Positions 8,440 through 16,498 of a DNA stretch of 64,000 nucleotides are shown here, in pieces (the stretch's first letter is position 1; the number at the start of each line of letters is the position of its first letter). Made by a program: the position numbers and the translations under genes. The notes under the pieces are model-generated. The model made no database searches and was not told the origin of the DNA. It saw only the letters and a list, made by a program, of their open reading frames with translations. This DNA comes from Pseudobdellovibrio exovorus JSS (GTDB taxonomy: Bacteria; Bdellovibrionota; Bdellovibrionia; Bdellovibrionales; Bdellovibrionaceae), in the NCBI RefSeq assembly GCF_000348725.1, contig NC_020813.1:1054001-1118000 (forward strand), written 5' to 3'.

Positions 8440-9510
8440 ATGGCAAAAGGCAGCGAAGTATCAGCAAAATCGATGACGACATCGACAGTGGCGCCAGACT
8501 GGTCCAATTATACAGACGAAGAAATTTTAAAATTTCGTTTTAAAGACCTGAAGCTTTCCATTGCGGGGACAGAGGTTGAAGAGCGTGTGAAGCAGCTTTA
8601 TGCCGAAATGGAAGCGAAAGGTCTTAGTTTTCGTCCTCAGATCTTTCTAGGGGATGAGTGGTTTAGCCCTGAGGGAATGAACGCGATCTCGATTCCATTT
8701 TATTTGGCTCACAGCCGACTTAAGAGTCTAGAGAAAAATTTGATGTTAGACGTAGAAGGTGGAAATGCAGAGTGGTTCATGCGGCTTCTGCGCCACGAAG
8801 CTGGTCATTGCTTTGACCATTGCTATCGATTTTCTAAAAGAAAAAAATGGCATCAGGTTTTTGGTTCTCCAAACGAAGAATATCAACCCGATACGTATAG
8901 ACCACAACCTTACAGTAAAAGCTATGTGAAGCACTTAGATAACTGGTATGCGCAGGCTCACCCTGATGAGGATTTTGCAGAAACCTTTGCCGTATGGCTT
9001 GATCCCAATCGCGATTGGAAGAAAGAGTACGGCAGATGGCCTGTAGCACTTGGTAAATTAGAGTATATGCAAAGTTTAGCGCAAGAAAGCGTGAAACTGA
9101 AAGACCATTCCGAAAAAGGTCGCCTTCCGAGTTCGGTGAAGAACTTAACGACAACACTGGATAAATATTATCAAAAGCGCCGTCGTGAGCAGGCAGATGA
9201 GTATCCTGATTTCTACGATAGTGATCTTCGGAAGATTTTTAATGGAGACGAAAGTCTTTCAAAACGTGAGTTTTCAGCAGGACGCTTTATGAATCGTAAT
9301 CGTAAAGCAATTGTGACTTCAGTCGCATGGGCGACTAGTGAAAGAAAATTCACTATCGATAAATTAGTAAGAAGACTTGTCGAGCGCTGTACACAGCTAG
9401 AGTTACGTTTAGGAAAAAGTGAAACGCAGACGACGATGGAAGTAGCCAGCTTCTTAACAGGTTTAGTGATGAACTATCTTTTTACAGGAAAGTTTAAAAG
9501 AAAGGTTTAG
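8440..9510 (+). CDS. Putative zinc metallopeptidase paired with an ATP-grasp ligase
   Basis: The 356-residue protein contains a gluzincin-type motif, RHEAGH, with H119, E120 and H123, and a downstream DEDFAETFAVW (176-186) whose Glu181 is the natural third zinc ligand. This is the layout of the putative zinc-binding metallopeptidase families. No signal peptide or membrane segment is seen, so it is probably cytoplasmic. The C-terminal third (about 215-356) is basic and helical, without a known domain. The stop is followed after one base by the GTG of an ATP-grasp ligase gene, which suggests translational coupling and a shared task. The substrate is unknown. Confidence 0.65.
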   Translation: MAKGSEVSAKSMTTSTVAPDWSNYTDEEILKFRFKDLKLSIAGTEVEERVKQLYAEMEAKGLSFRPQIFLGDEWFSPEGMNAISIPFYLAHSRLKSLEKNLMLDVEGGNAEWFMRLLRHEAGHCFDHCYRFSKRKKWHQVFGSPNEEYQPDTYRPQPYSKSYVKHLDNWYAQAHPDEDFAETFAVWLDPNRDWKKEYGRWPVALGKLEYMQSLAQESVKLKDHSEKGRLPSSVKNLTTTLDKYYQKRRREQADEYPDFYDSDLRKIFNGDESLSKREFSAGRFMNRNRKAIVTSVAWATSERKFTIDKLVRRLVERCTQLELRLGKSETQTTMEVASFLTGLVMNYLFTGKFKRKV

Positions 9511-9511
9511 T

Positions 9512-10513
9512 GTGAGGGCTTTAAAAATTTTGCTTCTATTTGATCTTTCCGTAAATATTCCAACGGAAGAGTATGGTGAGTACTGGAAGACTCCTGACTG
9601 GAAAACTGAAAAAGATGTGAAGGATGCACTGACTCGTTTAGGGCATGAAGTGATTCCTTTAGGAATACATAATGATATCGAACATCTTTTGAAAACAGTT
9701 CAAGTGCTGAAGCCTGATTTAGTATTTAACTTGAGTGAAGCTTTTAATGGGAACAGAGACTTTGAACCCAATATGGCAGCCCTCATGCAATTGATCGGTG
9801 TGCCATTTACAGGAACGGGGCCACTAGGGCTTCAGTTGTGTAAAGATAAAGGACTGACAAAAGTTATTTTAAGCCATCATCGCATTCGTACGCCACGTTT
9901 TTTAGTGGCGAAAAAATCTCATCCTTTACGTTCGCTCAAAAAGTTTCAATTTCCAGCCTTTGTTAAACCATTACAGCTAGAGTCATCAGAGGGAATTTCA
10001 CAACTTTCCTATGTTGAAAATGAAAAGGATGCTCTAGCCCGAGTGAAGTATATTCACGAGCGTTTGGAAGTAGATGCGATTGTGGAAGAGTTTATTGATG
10101 GACGTGAGCTCTATGTGGGTATCTTGGGAAATGAAAAGTTAACTGTATTTCCACCACGTGAGCTCTTTTTTAAAGAAGTGCCGGATGATGAACCTAAGTT
10201 CGCGACATTTCGTAGTAAATGGGATCAAGAGTATCGTAAAAAATGGGGTATTGATTCTGGATGGGCTGCCTCTATGCCCGAAGCTATGCAGAAAAAATTG
10301 AATGAGACATGTAAGAAAATATATCGTCTACTGCACATTCAAGGTTATGGACGTATTGATTTGCGCGTAAAAGAAAACGGCGAAATTTACTTCATTGAAG
10401 CCAATCCCAATCCTTCTATCTCAAAAAGCGAAGACTTCGCCTTATCAGCAGGTAAAGCTGACCTCAGCTACGATGATTTGATGGCGAAAATCATTTCCTT
10501 AGCTATGTCATAA
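9512..10513 (+). CDS. ATP-grasp ligase related to D-Ala-D-Ala ligase
   Basis: The 333-residue protein looks like a divergent Ddl: the N-terminal pre-ATP-grasp region (HEVIPLGI, KPDLVFNLSEAFNG), IGVPFTGTGPLGLQLCKDKGLTK (about 98-119), VEEFIDGRELYVGILGN in the ATP-grasp core and the metal-binding end GRIDLRVKENGEIYFIEANPNPS. True Ddl enzymes make the peptidoglycan dipeptide, but this one has extra residues around KEVPDDEPKFATFRSKWDQ and pairs with a metallopeptidase, so a different amide or peptide product is likely. The start is GTG, one base after the peptidase stop. Ddl itself remains an alternative. Confidence 0.75.
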   Translation: MRALKILLLFDLSVNIPTEEYGEYWKTPDWKTEKDVKDALTRLGHEVIPLGIHNDIEHLLKTVQVLKPDLVFNLSEAFNGNRDFEPNMAALMQLIGVPFTGTGPLGLQLCKDKGLTKVILSHHRIRTPRFLVAKKSHPLRSLKKFQFPAFVKPLQLESSEGISQLSYVENEKDALARVKYIHERLEVDAIVEEFIDGRELYVGILGNEKLTVFPPRELFFKEVPDDEPKFATFRSKWDQEYRKKWGIDSGWAASMPEAMQKKLNETCKKIYRLLHIQGYGRIDLRVKENGEIYFIEANPNPSISKSEDFALSAGKADLSYDDLMAKIISLAMS

Positions 10514-10537
10514 GCTATGCCATAAACCATGTCATAA
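10502..10537 (+). repeat. Three imperfect 12-bp tandem units over a stop codon
   Basis: The units are GCTATGTCATAA (10502-10513, containing the stop of the ATP-grasp gene), GCTATGCCATAA and ACCATGTCATAA, followed by a partial unit. Each repeats an in-frame TAA, so slippage here would leave the protein end unchanged. It looks like a small replication-slippage array. Confidence 0.6.
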
Positions 10538-10730
10538 GCTACATCGGAGCTATTTGCTAAAAAGCAGATATAGAAAAATTACCTAGTTCAAGTGAACTGC
10601 CGCCGAGTTCTGGGGCTAGGAAGCATTATAAAAGGCGTATAAAAGCCTCGAATGGAGTTCGTGGAATTCTATTGCTTTGTATAAGTCTGATCCATTAAAA
10701 GTAGGCCATTCGCTAAAATGGGGATGGTGT

Positions 10731-11558
10731 ATGGCGCAAGTCAAAAAAATTACGACGTTGATGCTTCTGATGCTGGCTTTTTCGTTATCCGGTTGGGCTC
10801 AAATTCCCGAGGCTCCTTCTGCGGTGCGCTTACCTCATGAAGATTACACCACAAAAATTCTTCAATTCATTTCCATTAAAGAGTCCGATGAGCCATCAGA
10901 TAATCAATACGGTGCTAACGACACGATTGATCGCCGATCCGTTATGAACTCTGCTGTTGCATTGAACGAGACCGATGTACAAGCCATTCAAGAGTGGCCA
11001 AGTGATCAAGATTTTTCAAAATATTTTACAGAAATTCGCGATGAGCGATTTATGGAAACAGAGTCAGAATTCCCTCGTCGGTCTACATGGCTTTATCCAG
11101 ATGATGGATGTTATGCGCGCGCTGCTATTTCTAACTCGCGTTCAGAAGCTATGGGCTTACCTGCGCCAAGTCGTGTCTTTGTGTTTGGTAACTTAAATGT
11201 GAAGACGGCGAATTCTTTGTGGGGGAGTGTGACATGGTGGTACCATGTGGCAGTTTCTTATCGCATTCAAGATGTCGTTTATATAATAGATCCTTCAGTA
11301 GATCCTTTAAAACCATTGCCATTAGAAGAGTGGTTGAACTTTATGGGTGATAGTTCGCAGATGCAAGTGGCCTTTTGTTCCGCGGGGGCCTACAGTCCAA
11401 ACTCTAGTTGTTTAAATGCTGAGCCACTGTCTTATGAGCAGTCGCTACAGGCTCAGAAGCCATTTCTAAGATATGAGTGGAAAAGACTACAGGATCTAGG
11501 CCGAGATCCTGAAAGCGAGCTGGGCGATAACCCGCCATGGGGCCGAACGATTCACTGA
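10731..11558 (+). CDS. Secreted protein-glutaminase-like (transglutaminase-fold) protein
   Basis: The start at ATG 10731 has GGGGATGG just upstream and gives a clear signal peptide (MAQVKKITTLMLLMLAFSLSGWAQ); a TTG 18 codons upstream is less likely. The mature 250 residues contain DDGCYARAA (C127), WGSVTWWYHVAV (H172) and VYIIDPSVDP (D187). This C-H-D order, with GC-R-A and WxYHVAxxx...IDPS spacing, is what I recall for protein-glutaminase-type deamidases of the transglutaminase-like superfamily. Such enzymes convert protein Gln to Glu outside the cell. The motif match is by eye, so the family is likely but activity is inference. The gene stands 217 bp after the ATP-grasp gene, beyond the repeat. 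Confidence 0.6.
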   Translation: MAQVKKITTLMLLMLAFSLSGWAQIPEAPSAVRLPHEDYTTKILQFISIKESDEPSDNQYGANDTIDRRSVMNSAVALNETDVQAIQEWPSDQDFSKYFTEIRDERFMETESEFPRRSTWLYPDDGCYARAAISNSRSEAMGLPAPSRVFVFGNLNVKTANSLWGSVTWWYHVAVSYRIQDVVYIIDPSVDPLKPLPLEEWLNFMGDSSQMQVAFCSAGAYSPNSSCLNAEPLSYEQSLQAQKPFLRYEWKRLQDLGRDPESELGDNPPWGRTIH

Positions 11559-11589
11559 TGCTGGACAGTCCTATGTGAAAGTGCTGCAA

Positions 11590-11613
11590 TGTAGACTTCA
11601 AAAGAGGTCTACA
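11590..11613 (+). promoter_or_regulatory. Hairpin enclosing the ribosome-binding site of the M13 peptidase gene
   Basis: TGTAGAC (11590-11596) pairs perfectly with GTCTACA (11607-11613). The SD-like AAGAGG (11602-11607) lies in the loop and the first base of the ATG is the last base of the stem. Such a structure could influence translation of the peptidase; no test is possible here. Confidence 0.4.
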
Positions 11614-13598
11614 TGAAGAAAAGTATTTCATTTGTTGCAGTGTCTTTGATTGGTCTAAATTTATTAGCAGCGGAACCCAGTTCCGAGATTCCAGCAAAGC
11701 GTGAATTCCCATTAAATGATAAAATCAATCCCTGTACTGATTTCCATCAGTATGTTTGTTCTCAAGCTGAGGCGTCTTTTAAGTTAAGACCTGATCGCAG
11801 TTCGCATACATTTTCATTTAACGATTCTTCTGAGCGTATCTTAGAAGCGAAGAAAAAGTTTTTTGCTAACATTGATAAACAGAAAAAGCTCAATGCGCGT
11901 TCCCTACAAATTAAGAGTAATTATCAAGCTTGTATGAATGCTCAGCAAGGGGCGATCAGCGAAACTAAAGAACTACAAAAAGTGGTAAAAGAAATTCGCG
12001 CCTTAAAATCAGTGAAAGATTTCTCTGATTATCAAACACGTCAGATTTCCTTGGGCCGTCCAAGCATTTTGAGTTTCTTTGCTTACTCGAATCAAGATAA
12101 CCCTAAAATCAATGATGCTTTTATTATGTTGGAATTAATGAATTTGCCAGAACATTCGTATTATGAAGATGCGAAGTTGATGGCGGATTATCGCCAGTTA
12201 ATTATTGATTTCTTTACGATTGCAGAGCCTAAGTTAAGCTCAGAACAGCTTGCGGCTAAAGCAGACGGAATTATCGCTTTAGAAAAGGAATTTATTAAGA
12301 CGTATCCATTGCCAGAGGTGAGACGTCAGCGTTGGTCAGAAAAAAGACAGGAAACACAAAAAGACTTCTTGACGAAATACCCAGATTTCCGTGTTGAGTC
12401 TTTGTTAGCACGTATCCCAAAAAATACATTGATGTCGAATCCAGTTCCAGAGGCTTTAGATTTTTACAACCAAGCTTTGAAAACTAATCAGTTAGATGTG
12501 TTAAAAGATATGTACATCTACAGTGTAGGAAGTGCGTTACTGGACGACAGTAATCCAGCTTACTTCAACAAACAATTTCAGTTCAGCCACACCTACTTAG
12601 GTGGGCCGGCAGAAAGATCGGAACGTGCTGAACGCTGTACACGTCGTGTGATGCGCTCGTTTCCTAAAGAGTTAGATCAGCTTTTAATTGATGAGTTATT
12701 CCCTCATTTTCCAACTGATAAATTTAAAGCGGTAGCGCAAAAGATCAGAGAAAGTATTATCAGCGGCATGAAGTCTAACACATGGTTGGAACCAGAAACT
12801 CGCCGTAAAGCAATTCTGAAAATCGAAAAAGCCAAACTCTATTTAGTTAAGCCGGAAAATAGTAAAGAGTGGGACTTCTTGCCGGTGCAGAAGTATTCCA
12901 GTACGAATCGTATAGAGAACAGCTACATTCAGAACAGAGCCTATTACAATAAATATCTTAAAAGCTTTAAAGAAGGTGCAAATCTGGAAGCTTGGGATAT
13001 GGGGCCACTTACAGTAAATGCGTACTACGATCCATCAGCAAACAAGTTCGTCATGCCAATGGGGATATTACAATATCCATTTTTTAACAGTGAAGGTGAC
13101 TTGATTGAAAATTTAGGTGCAGTGGGAGCTGTGATCGGACACGAGTTAGGTCATGGTATTGATGATCAGGGTTCGCGCTACGATGAAGATGGAAAATTAA
13201 ATCAGTGGATGACGATGAAAGACCTGAAAGAGTTTTCAACACGCGGTTCTCGTCTTGTCGCTCAGTTTGATAAAGCGGGTCACAATGGTCGTCTGACGTT
13301 AGGTGAAAATATCGGTGATTTAGTTGGATTGACGTTTGCTTATCAAGCAGCATTCCCTGATCCCGCTCAGGCCAAAAAAGAGGATCAAAAACGTCTGTTT
13401 GTGGCCTATGCACGTCTGTGGTGCGAAGTAAACTTGCCTAAAGCAGAAGAGCAACAGTTGAAAACAGATCCACATGCTTTAGGCCGTGCACGCATTAATG
13501 AGCAAGTGAAGCATCAACAGGGATTTGCAGAGGCCTTTAACTGTAAGAAGGGTGACAAGATGGTTTTACCTGATTCCGAGCGAGTTCATATTTGGTAA
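11613..13598 (+). CDS. Secreted M13-family (neprilysin/PepO) metallopeptidase
   Basis: The 661-residue length is typical of M13. A signal peptide (MKKSISFVAVSLIGLNLLAA) is followed by the family N-terminus with Cys residues (NPCTDFHQYVCS). The zinc site is IGHELGHGIDDQGSRYD with H510, E511 and H514, and the third ligand E565 lies in GENIGDLVGL. NAYYDPSANKFVMPMGILQYPF is the substrate-side strand, and DPHALGRARINEQVKHQQGFAEAFNCKKGDKM matches the conserved C-terminal part. Most relatives have GENIADLGG, so the Gly and Val changes are mild. It cleaves short peptides outside the cytoplasm. A hairpin overlaps the start region and a strong terminator follows. Confidence 0.92.
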   Translation: MKKSISFVAVSLIGLNLLAAEPSSEIPAKREFPLNDKINPCTDFHQYVCSQAEASFKLRPDRSSHTFSFNDSSERILEAKKKFFANIDKQKKLNARSLQIKSNYQACMNAQQGAISETKELQKVVKEIRALKSVKDFSDYQTRQISLGRPSILSFFAYSNQDNPKINDAFIMLELMNLPEHSYYEDAKLMADYRQLIIDFFTIAEPKLSSEQLAAKADGIIALEKEFIKTYPLPEVRRQRWSEKRQETQKDFLTKYPDFRVESLLARIPKNTLMSNPVPEALDFYNQALKTNQLDVLKDMYIYSVGSALLDDSNPAYFNKQFQFSHTYLGGPAERSERAERCTRRVMRSFPKELDQLLIDELFPHFPTDKFKAVAQKIRESIISGMKSNTWLEPETRRKAILKIEKAKLYLVKPENSKEWDFLPVQKYSSTNRIENSYIQNRAYYNKYLKSFKEGANLEAWDMGPLTVNAYYDPSANKFVMPMGILQYPFFNSEGDLIENLGAVGAVIGHELGHGIDDQGSRYDEDGKLNQWMTMKDLKEFSTRGSRLVAQFDKAGHNGRLTLGENIGDLVGLTFAYQAAFPDPAQAKKEDQKRLFVAYARLWCEVNLPKAEEQQLKTDPHALGRARINEQVKHQQGFAEAFNCKKGDKMVLPDSERVHIW

Positions 13599-13625
13599 GG
13601 ATAGAATTCAGTTAGATAGCTTATG

Positions 13626-13656
13626 GGGCGTTGCGACAAAGACGCCCTTTTTTTTT
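13626..13656 (+). terminator. Rho-independent terminator after the M13 peptidase gene
   Basis: GGGCGT (13626-13631) pairs with ACGCCC (13642-13647), followed by nine T residues. It closes the peptidase transcript. Confidence 0.8.
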
Positions 13657-13757
13657 GCCTAGAATTTAGTTTTTCACATAAAAATCTTTTATATCACACC
13701 TAAACAGCCATTATTTTTCGATCTGGAATGCCCTTATTTTTTAGTTGAGTGCCATTT

Positions 13758-13774
13758 TGGAACCTCTGGTTCCA
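13758..13774. promoter_or_regulatory. 17-bp palindrome in the intergenic region upstream of the subtilisin gene
   Basis: Between 13599 and 13923 there is no gene. Apart from the terminator the stretch is AT-rich and holds TGGAACC-TCT-GGTTCCA, a perfect 7-bp inverted repeat with a 3-nt spacer. It lies about 150 bp before the subtilisin ATG, so it could be an operator or a small RNA hairpin. I found no convincing -35/-10 pair. Confidence 0.35.
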
Positions 13775-13923
13775 TGACAGATAATTTCACTTTTTGTTCT
13801 CTGGCTAAGTGATTGAAATTTCATAAAAAAATAATTTTGCATTGCTTGTCATAATAAGCTTGAATCGCCCCGTACCAGACTTAGATCTGGATAAACTTAG
13901 AAAACCTAAGGAAAGAGGGGAAT

Positions 13924-15684
13924 ATGAAATTAGCATCTTTAATAGCAAGTTTACTTTTGCTAGCTAGTTTTGCTCAAGCCAAGGATCGTTATCTTGTTCT
14001 TTTTAAAAGTGAACAAGGCTATCAGGCAATGGAGACTTACTTCGCAAGAGCTGAGTCTGGTGCAGGAATGCAGAAAGCATTACCTCACGTTCAAGGTATC
14101 GTGTTGCAATCTGATAATGCAGCCTTGATCAATCGTTTAAAAAGTCACCCAGAAGTAGCTGTGGTTGAAAAAGAAACGTTCACTCCAGTTCCTAAACCAG
14201 TAAATGGTTTTAAAATTTCTCGTGTAGATATCAAAGAAAAAAGACGTAAAAAAAGACGCTTTACAAAACCACAAGCTCCTCAAACTGTTGAGCAAGTTGT
14301 ACAAGTTCCAGATTTCAAAGCTGGTGATGCAACTCCGTGGGGTATCTTAGCAGTAAATGCTGGTGATGCATGGTCTGATTCAGGTGCAGGCGTTAACTCT
14401 CGCGTTCTAGTTTTAGATACAGGTGTTGATGAAGATCATCCGGCATTATCTGAAAATTTTGAAAAAGGTAAAAACTTCGTGGCAGGAACAGATGGCCGCG
14501 TTGATGAAACTGATTACACAGATCGCGATGGTCACGGTACACACTGTGCTGGTACAGTTCTAGGTGTTTACAATGAACGCACTGGTTTCACGGGTGTTGC
14601 TCCGAAAGCTAAATTACTTGCTGGCCGTGTTTGTGGCGAGCAAGGTTGCAGTAATATCGCAGTAGCTGAAGGTATCAACTGGGGTATCGAAGAGAATGTT
14701 GACGTGATCAGCATGTCTTTAGGTGGACCAGGTGGATCAGCAATGCAAAGACAGGCCGTTGAAAACGCTGATCGCCAAGGTATCTCGGTAGTGGCTGCTT
14801 CTGGTAATGGTGCTGCTGAACAAAATTACTCTCCAGATAAAACTAATCCTAAATGTGGCGCTGGCGGATTCTTCAGTCCAAATCTTTGTGGCGTAAGCTT
14901 CCCAGCTGCATTCCCAACAGTAGTGGCTGTAGGTGCGTTGAAATCTGATCTAGAAAGAGCGGATTTCTCTCAATGGGGTCCAGAGTTAGATATCACAGCA
15001 CCAGGTGCTGCGGTTCTTTCTTCAATCCCAGTTGGTTCTGGTCGTGACAGTGTTGTTGAAATCGAAGTTAACGATTCAAATAAAGATGCGGCTGTTAAAA
15101 GACGTATTAAGAGTGCTGGTTTCAGCGGTACAGAATTATTCCAAACTCCTATCTTCAAAACTCTAGTGGCTATCCCAGGAATGGGCCGCACTACTGACTA
15201 CGAAGGTTTAGATGTTGAAGGAAAACTAGTTCTGATCAGCCGTGGTGAGATCACATTTGCTGAAAAAGTTAAAAATGCGATCACTGCAAAAGCTGCAGGC
15301 GTGTTGATCTACAACAATGCTCCAGGTCTTATCCAAGGAAGCTTGGGCGAAGATGGTACATTGTTAAATATCCCTGTTGTTATGATCGAACAAGCTGATG
15401 GTGTGGCTTTAGCTGAAGGTCTACAAGGCGGAGCAACAGTTTGGACTGCGGTTTCTTTAGTTCCTGCTGATTATGCACAATTCGATGGAACTTCAATGGC
15501 AACTCCTCACGTAGCCGGTGTTGTTGCATTGATGAAATCAGCGAATAAAAAGTTAACTCCAGCACAAGTACGTAGCATCTTGTCTGAGACAGCTCGTCCA
15601 CTTTCACCAAATGATACAAACCAATTTGGTGCAGGTTTGGTTCAAGCTGATATCGCTGTAAGAAAAGCGTTGTTAGCGCAATAA
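13924..15684 (+). CDS. Secreted subtilisin-like serine protease (S8) with PA insert
   Basis: The 586-residue protein has a signal peptide ending at FAQA (about 19), an inhibitor-I9 type propeptide (about 20-85) and a basic linker KEKRRKKRRF (104-113) that may be the processing site. The catalytic triad is D165 (VLDTGVDEDHP), H204 (DGHGTHCAGT) and S524 (DGTSMATPHVAG), with the oxyanion Asn in AASGNGA. A protease-associated domain is inserted before the Ser (about 380-500; VEGKLVLISRGEITFAEKVKNA, AAGVLIYNN). The SD AAGGAAAGAGGGG is strong and the gene is monocistronic between two terminators. It should degrade proteins outside the cell or in the periplasm. Confidence 0.93.
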   Translation: MKLASLIASLLLLASFAQAKDRYLVLFKSEQGYQAMETYFARAESGAGMQKALPHVQGIVLQSDNAALINRLKSHPEVAVVEKETFTPVPKPVNGFKISRVDIKEKRRKKRRFTKPQAPQTVEQVVQVPDFKAGDATPWGILAVNAGDAWSDSGAGVNSRVLVLDTGVDEDHPALSENFEKGKNFVAGTDGRVDETDYTDRDGHGTHCAGTVLGVYNERTGFTGVAPKAKLLAGRVCGEQGCSNIAVAEGINWGIEENVDVISMSLGGPGGSAMQRQAVENADRQGISVVAASGNGAAEQNYSPDKTNPKCGAGGFFSPNLCGVSFPAAFPTVVAVGALKSDLERADFSQWGPELDITAPGAAVLSSIPVGSGRDSVVEIEVNDSNKDAAVKRRIKSAGFSGTELFQTPIFKTLVAIPGMGRTTDYEGLDVEGKLVLISRGEITFAEKVKNAITAKAAGVLIYNNAPGLIQGSLGEDGTLLNIPVVMIEQADGVALAEGLQGGATVWTAVSLVPADYAQFDGTSMATPHVAGVVALMKSANKKLTPAQVRSILSETARPLSPNDTNQFGAGLVQADIAVRKALLAQ

Positions 15685-15720
15685 TATATAAGTTCTGATT
15701 ATCTGAAATAGATAAAGGTA

Positions 15721-15747
15721 AGGGCAGTTGAGAAACTGCCCTTTTTT
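15721..15747 (+). terminator. Rho-independent terminator after the subtilisin gene
   Basis: AGGGCAGTT (15721-15729) and AACTGCCCT (15734-15742) form a perfect 9-bp stem closed by a GAGA tetraloop, followed by a run of T. Confidence 0.92.
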
Positions 15748-15822
15748 ATTTTGTAAACTTCCTTAAACTGTTCCCTTAAATTGTTGTTAAAAAAATCTAG
15801 GGGCTTAGTTTCTTTAAAGAAT

Positions 15823-16017
15823 TTAGTCTTTTAGTGGTGCGGCACTTTGTTTGTATTTCTGAATGGAGGCGGCCCAGTAAGTATATCCGAAGTTCGGATC
15901 TTCTATTGGCAGGACGGATGCAGAACAGAGCCATAGAACAAAATCGTAGAATAAGGTCTTACCATTAGCCGGACACCATTGCTGACCGGCATAAATCGTT
16001 TTTTCCCTAACAACAAT
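15823..16017 (-). pseudogene. Startless ORF remnant downstream of the RDD gene
   Basis: The 15685-16030 gap holds a terminator and, on the minus strand, 64 sense codons between in-frame stops at 16018-16020 and 15823-15825. The translation looks protein-like: YAGQQWCPANGKTLFYDFV, then LPIEDPNFGYTYWAASIQK. There is no ATG, GTG or TTG in the frame. It lies 13 nt after the RDD stop and one frame off. It could be the tail of a longer ancestral RDD protein broken by a frameshift, or the remnant of a separate gene. I do not recognise the family. Confidence 0.35.
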
Positions 16018-16030
16018 TTAAGGGGCCAGT

Positions 16031-16474
16031 TTAGATATTCTTTAGGACTTCTTTAAAATGATCTTTCCAAACCACAAAATAATTCAAATCGGCTGACTCG
16101 CGATCAATCACAATGGATTCGCTGAGCATATCGTGTAGGGCTTGGCGCTTTTTAGTGAAGACCTGCATGATATATCCGATGTAACAGACCAGCGCTGAAA
16201 GAAATCTCAAAAGATGGCGTATTAGGGCGGCTTTGAAAGAAAGGCGCTCTCCTTGTTCGGATAAAACCACGATTCCCATAAGAGCTTTTCCTGGAGTTGC
16301 GCTCATAATAGAAGACTCAAAGACAGGGTAGTACAGAATTCCCAGAATGACATTCATGCTGATGCTGATTCCAAAGTGCCGAATAGCTCCACCTGCTAAC
16401 AGGCCGGGAATAGCTAAGATGACAGCGTCAATCATATAGGCAACAAATCGGCGCCAGAATCCTGTATAGTTCAC
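16031..16474 (-). CDS. RDD-family integral membrane protein
   Basis: The protein has 147 residues. The start YTGFWRRFVAYMIDAVILAIPG carries the Arg and Asp that name the RDD family, and the middle SATPGKALMGIVVLSEQGERLSF followed by KAALIRHLLRFLS is the second conserved block. Three or so hydrophobic segments place it in the inner membrane. RDD proteins have been linked to ion or sodium transport, but this one cannot be assigned. The start is GTG with a strong AGGAGG eight bases upstream. It lies 24 nt after the barrel gene and is probably co-transcribed. A startless ORF in another frame follows immediately. Confidence 0.85.
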   Translation of the reverse strand: MNYTGFWRRFVAYMIDAVILAIPGLLAGGAIRHFGISISMNVILGILYYPVFESSIMSATPGKALMGIVVLSEQGERLSFKAALIRHLLRFLSALVCYIGYIMQVFTKKRQALHDMLSESIVIDRESADLNYFVVWKDHFKEVLKNI

Positions 16475-16498
16475 GAGTCCTCCTTAATAGAGACGTTG

